Shown one piece after another: positions 6,950 through 7,914 of a DNA stretch of 7,914 bases (position 1 is its first letter; every line of letters begins with the position of its first letter). The notes beneath the pieces were generated by a model. It saw only the letters and a program-made list of their open reading frames with translations. It was not told the origin of the DNA and searched no databases. The stretch is from positions 1 through 7,914 of the forward strand of contig CAZVCJ010000178.1 of assembly GCA_964625745.1 (NCBI GenBank), in the 5' to 3' direction. A program made the position numbers and the translations under genes. Source of the stretch: CAZVCJ01 sp964625745 (GTDB lineage Bacteria; Chloroflexota; Anaerolineae; VGOG01).

Positions 6950-7803
6950 GCTCACAGCAAAGTGCAATCAAAACGGGTGAGACCTCGCATAGGTCGTCGC
7001 GAAACCGAAGCGCCGTGGCGATATCATAATTTGCTGTTGCAACAATCAGCAACGTCGCGAAGGTCGAGCAGGAGACTCATATGGTCGATGTTCATCAAAT
7101 GCAAGTTGTGCAAGCACTCTTCCCAATCTTTGGTTGGAATTTTGAATTTCACAAATAATACTTGACTTGGTCTCATCCTTGAGAAAATCTCGATGGACTC
7201 CTGAATGTCTTTCCCCTGAAGAGCTCTAGTAAAGATTCCCTTTTGAGCCGTGAAGCGAGGATTTGGGTACGGCAGTTGGTCTATAAAAGATACGGACCGA
7301 TCTGATCCTCTCATTAATCGCTCAAGAGACCTGTTCAGCGCATAGACGTAACGGTAACAGTCATTTCGATCATTTTGGTCAATCCCGTTGATGAAGGCGA
7401 AATACGCGGCAATATATGGGGACAGCGTCCAGTCGAGAAGAGGAGTCTTAAGTCCATAATGCTGACCTAATGCCCAAATGTGGTCATCCTCCTGCCGAAG
7501 TACATTTGGGTAGGACTTGTTCATCGCCTTCTTGAAATTGTCGAGGTGCTCCTGCAGCCTTCTGTCACGAACACCTTGGTCCTTAATTTGAACTTCACGG
7601 TCGAACGATGACAGGAGAGGCCAGTCCTTTTCTTGTCCGCGCCACACATAACCTCGTCTGGACTTGAGGCTGAGAGCCTTCTGATGGAATTCCTGCCACG
7701 AGGGGAGTGTTTCGATGCGAACACCATCTTTCAGAATGATGTCGTCGCTGTTTTCATCCATCGGGAATTCAGTTCCTCTCATTAGAATAGCTGTGACGCC
7801 CAA
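6832..7803 (-). mobile_element. Integron-type gene cassette carrying the FRG-domain gene
   Basis: The unit runs on the minus strand from TTGGGC (7803-7798) through the FRG gene to the G at 6832 of the attC core, about 972 bp. It has the standard cassette layout: short 5' lead, one promoterless gene, then attC downstream in the same orientation. The first seven bases across the upstream junction, GTTGGGC (7804-7798), are the exact complement of the attC inverse core GCCCAAC, as expected if both came from one circular cassette. The downstream core GTTAGCC differs because its last six bases belong to the flank. The cassette is more A+T-rich than its neighbours. No integrase or second attC is present in the window. 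Confidence 0.78.
7024..7761 (-). CDS. FRG-domain protein (integron cassette cargo)
   Basis: A 245-residue protein with the FRG domain. The name-giving motif is YVWRGQ (38-43). A central block GQHYGLKTPLLDWTLSPYIA (99-118) matches the family's QHYG...LLDWT signature, and FTAQKGIFT (170-178) is the third conserved block. The biochemical role of FRG domains is not established; they are often found in variable or defence-associated genomic regions, so an antiphage or toxin role is only a hypothesis. I chose ATG 7761, which has AGAGGA 12 nt upstream. ATG 7782 has no ribosome site, and TTG 7803 would put the start on the cassette junction itself. The gene ends 74 bases before the attC inverse core. 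Base composition is lower in G+C than the neighbours, which fits lateral acquisition. Confidence 0.85.
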   Translation of the reverse strand: MDENSDDIILKDGVRIETLPSWQEFHQKALSLKSRRGYVWRGQEKDWPLLSSFDREVQIKDQGVRDRRLQEHLDNFKKAMNKSYPNVLRQEDDHIWALGQHYGLKTPLLDWTLSPYIAAYFAFINGIDQNDRNDCYRYVYALNRSLERLMRGSDRSVSFIDQLPYPNPRFTAQKGIFTRALQGKDIQESIEIFSRMRPSQVLFVKFKIPTKDWEECLHNLHLMNIDHMSLLLDLRDVADCCNSKL

Positions 7804-7804
7804 C
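7798..7804 (-). other. Upstream cassette junction (GTTRRRY core)
   Basis: On the minus strand GTTGGGC matches the integron core consensus GTTRRRY and marks the 5' end of the cassette, with expected exchange between 7804 and 7803. Upstream of it I see no CGGCTT-type L box, so the flank is not another attC and resembles either a secondary GTT target or an unfamiliar attI. Confidence 0.65.
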
Positions 7805-7809
7805 TATTG

Positions 7810-7835
7810 AATATACGGAAAGAATTCTGTATATT
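7810..7835. repeat. Inverted repeat beside the cassette junction
   Basis: AATATAC (7810-7816) and GTATATT (7829-7835) are exact inverted repeats. As + strand RNA the stem extends to 11 bp with one G.U pair around an AGAA loop (7821-7824). It lies six bases outside the cassette junction. It could be an operator or hairpin of the pre-insertion locus, or a structure that attracted cassette insertion. No poly-T follows on either strand, so it is not an obvious terminator. Confidence 0.4.
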
Positions 7836-7850
7836 TCCCTTTTCCCTGGG

Positions 7851-7882
7851 TCGCTTTGCGTCTTGGTCTCTTTGTGGCTTTG
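7851..7882. repeat. Four imperfect 8-bp tandem units
   Basis: Four consecutive 8-base units (TCGCTTTG, CGTCTTGG, TCTCTTTG, TGGCTTTG) share an NNNCTTTG pattern; on the minus strand they read CAAAG-type repeats. Similar CTTTGTG-like octamer runs occur in intergenic regions of many environmental genomes. No function is inferred. Confidence 0.45.
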
Positions 7883-7883
7883 C

Positions 7884-7908
7884 CCCTTGAGGGCTCAAGC
7901 CCGAAGGG
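7884..7908. repeat. Compound hairpin at the window edge
   Basis: CCCTT (7884-7888) pairs with AAGGG (7904-7908), and inside it GGGCT (7891-7895) pairs with AGCCC (7898-7902), with small internal bulges. No T-run follows on either strand, so it is only a possible transcript-end structure of an unseen upstream gene. Confidence 0.35.
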
Positions 7909-7914
7909 TAAAGT

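Noticed and set aside
6981..6995. GACCT-N5-AGGTC hairpin between the FRG stop and attC as a terminator
   Set aside because: The stem is only 5 bp, and the short T-run on the minus strand lies about nine bases away; terminators inside cassettes at this place would need better support.
6943..7804. Classical insertion sequence or MITE bounded by the 15-base inverted repeats
   Set aside because: There is no transposase, no evident target duplication, and the left end is better explained in detail by attC architecture with an extrahelical base and 9-nt spacers.

Overview
The window comes from a bacterial chromosome. It carries a compact run of housekeeping genes, all on the minus strand. Gene content points to Chloroflexota, probably a metagenome-derived genome: an S16 with a long acidic tail, a PIN-TRAM protein with a membrane anchor, a small clan AA aspartic protease, and the core genes rpsP-khpA-rimM and radA. 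That assignment is inference from familiarity and has not been tested by alignment. The housekeeping genes are G+C-rich, while the block at 7024-7803 is visibly more A+T-rich.

In the direction of transcription (high to low coordinates) the order is: a short flank with small repeats (7804-7914); an FRG-domain gene (7024-7761); an attC-like integron recombination site (6826-6949); a clan AA aspartic protease (6366-6746); radA (4976-6343); a PIN-TRAM integral membrane protein (3703-4743) with a perfect 9-bp inverted repeat upstream; a small cupin (3251-3577); rpsP (2736-3173); khpA (2388-2615); rimM (1792-2328); dprA (649-1782); recR (19-618).

The rpsP-khpA-rimM group supports 30S ribosome assembly. 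It runs almost without gaps into dprA-recR, whose products load and assist RecA on single-stranded DNA. RadA, further upstream, is a branch-migration helicase of the same recombination and transformation machinery. In the usual bacterial operon rimM is followed by trmD and rplS; here dprA and recR take that place.

The most interesting structure is at the right end. The FRG gene appears to be the cargo of a single integron-type gene cassette of about 972 bp (6832-7803). On the minus strand its 3' side carries a textbook attC layout: a perfect RYYYAAC inverse core, 9-nt spacers on both sides, paired L boxes with one extrahelical base on the expected side, and a loop region with its own hairpins. 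The 5' boundary just before the gene is GTTGGGC, the exact complement of that inverse core. No integrase gene and no second attC lie in the window, so this is either a lone cassette at a secondary site or the edge of an array running past 7914.

A second anomaly is at the end of rpsP. The acidic tail continues past the stop in the +1 frame and ends in an ATGA overlap with khpA, which suggests a frameshift mutation, an assembly error or programmed frameshifting.
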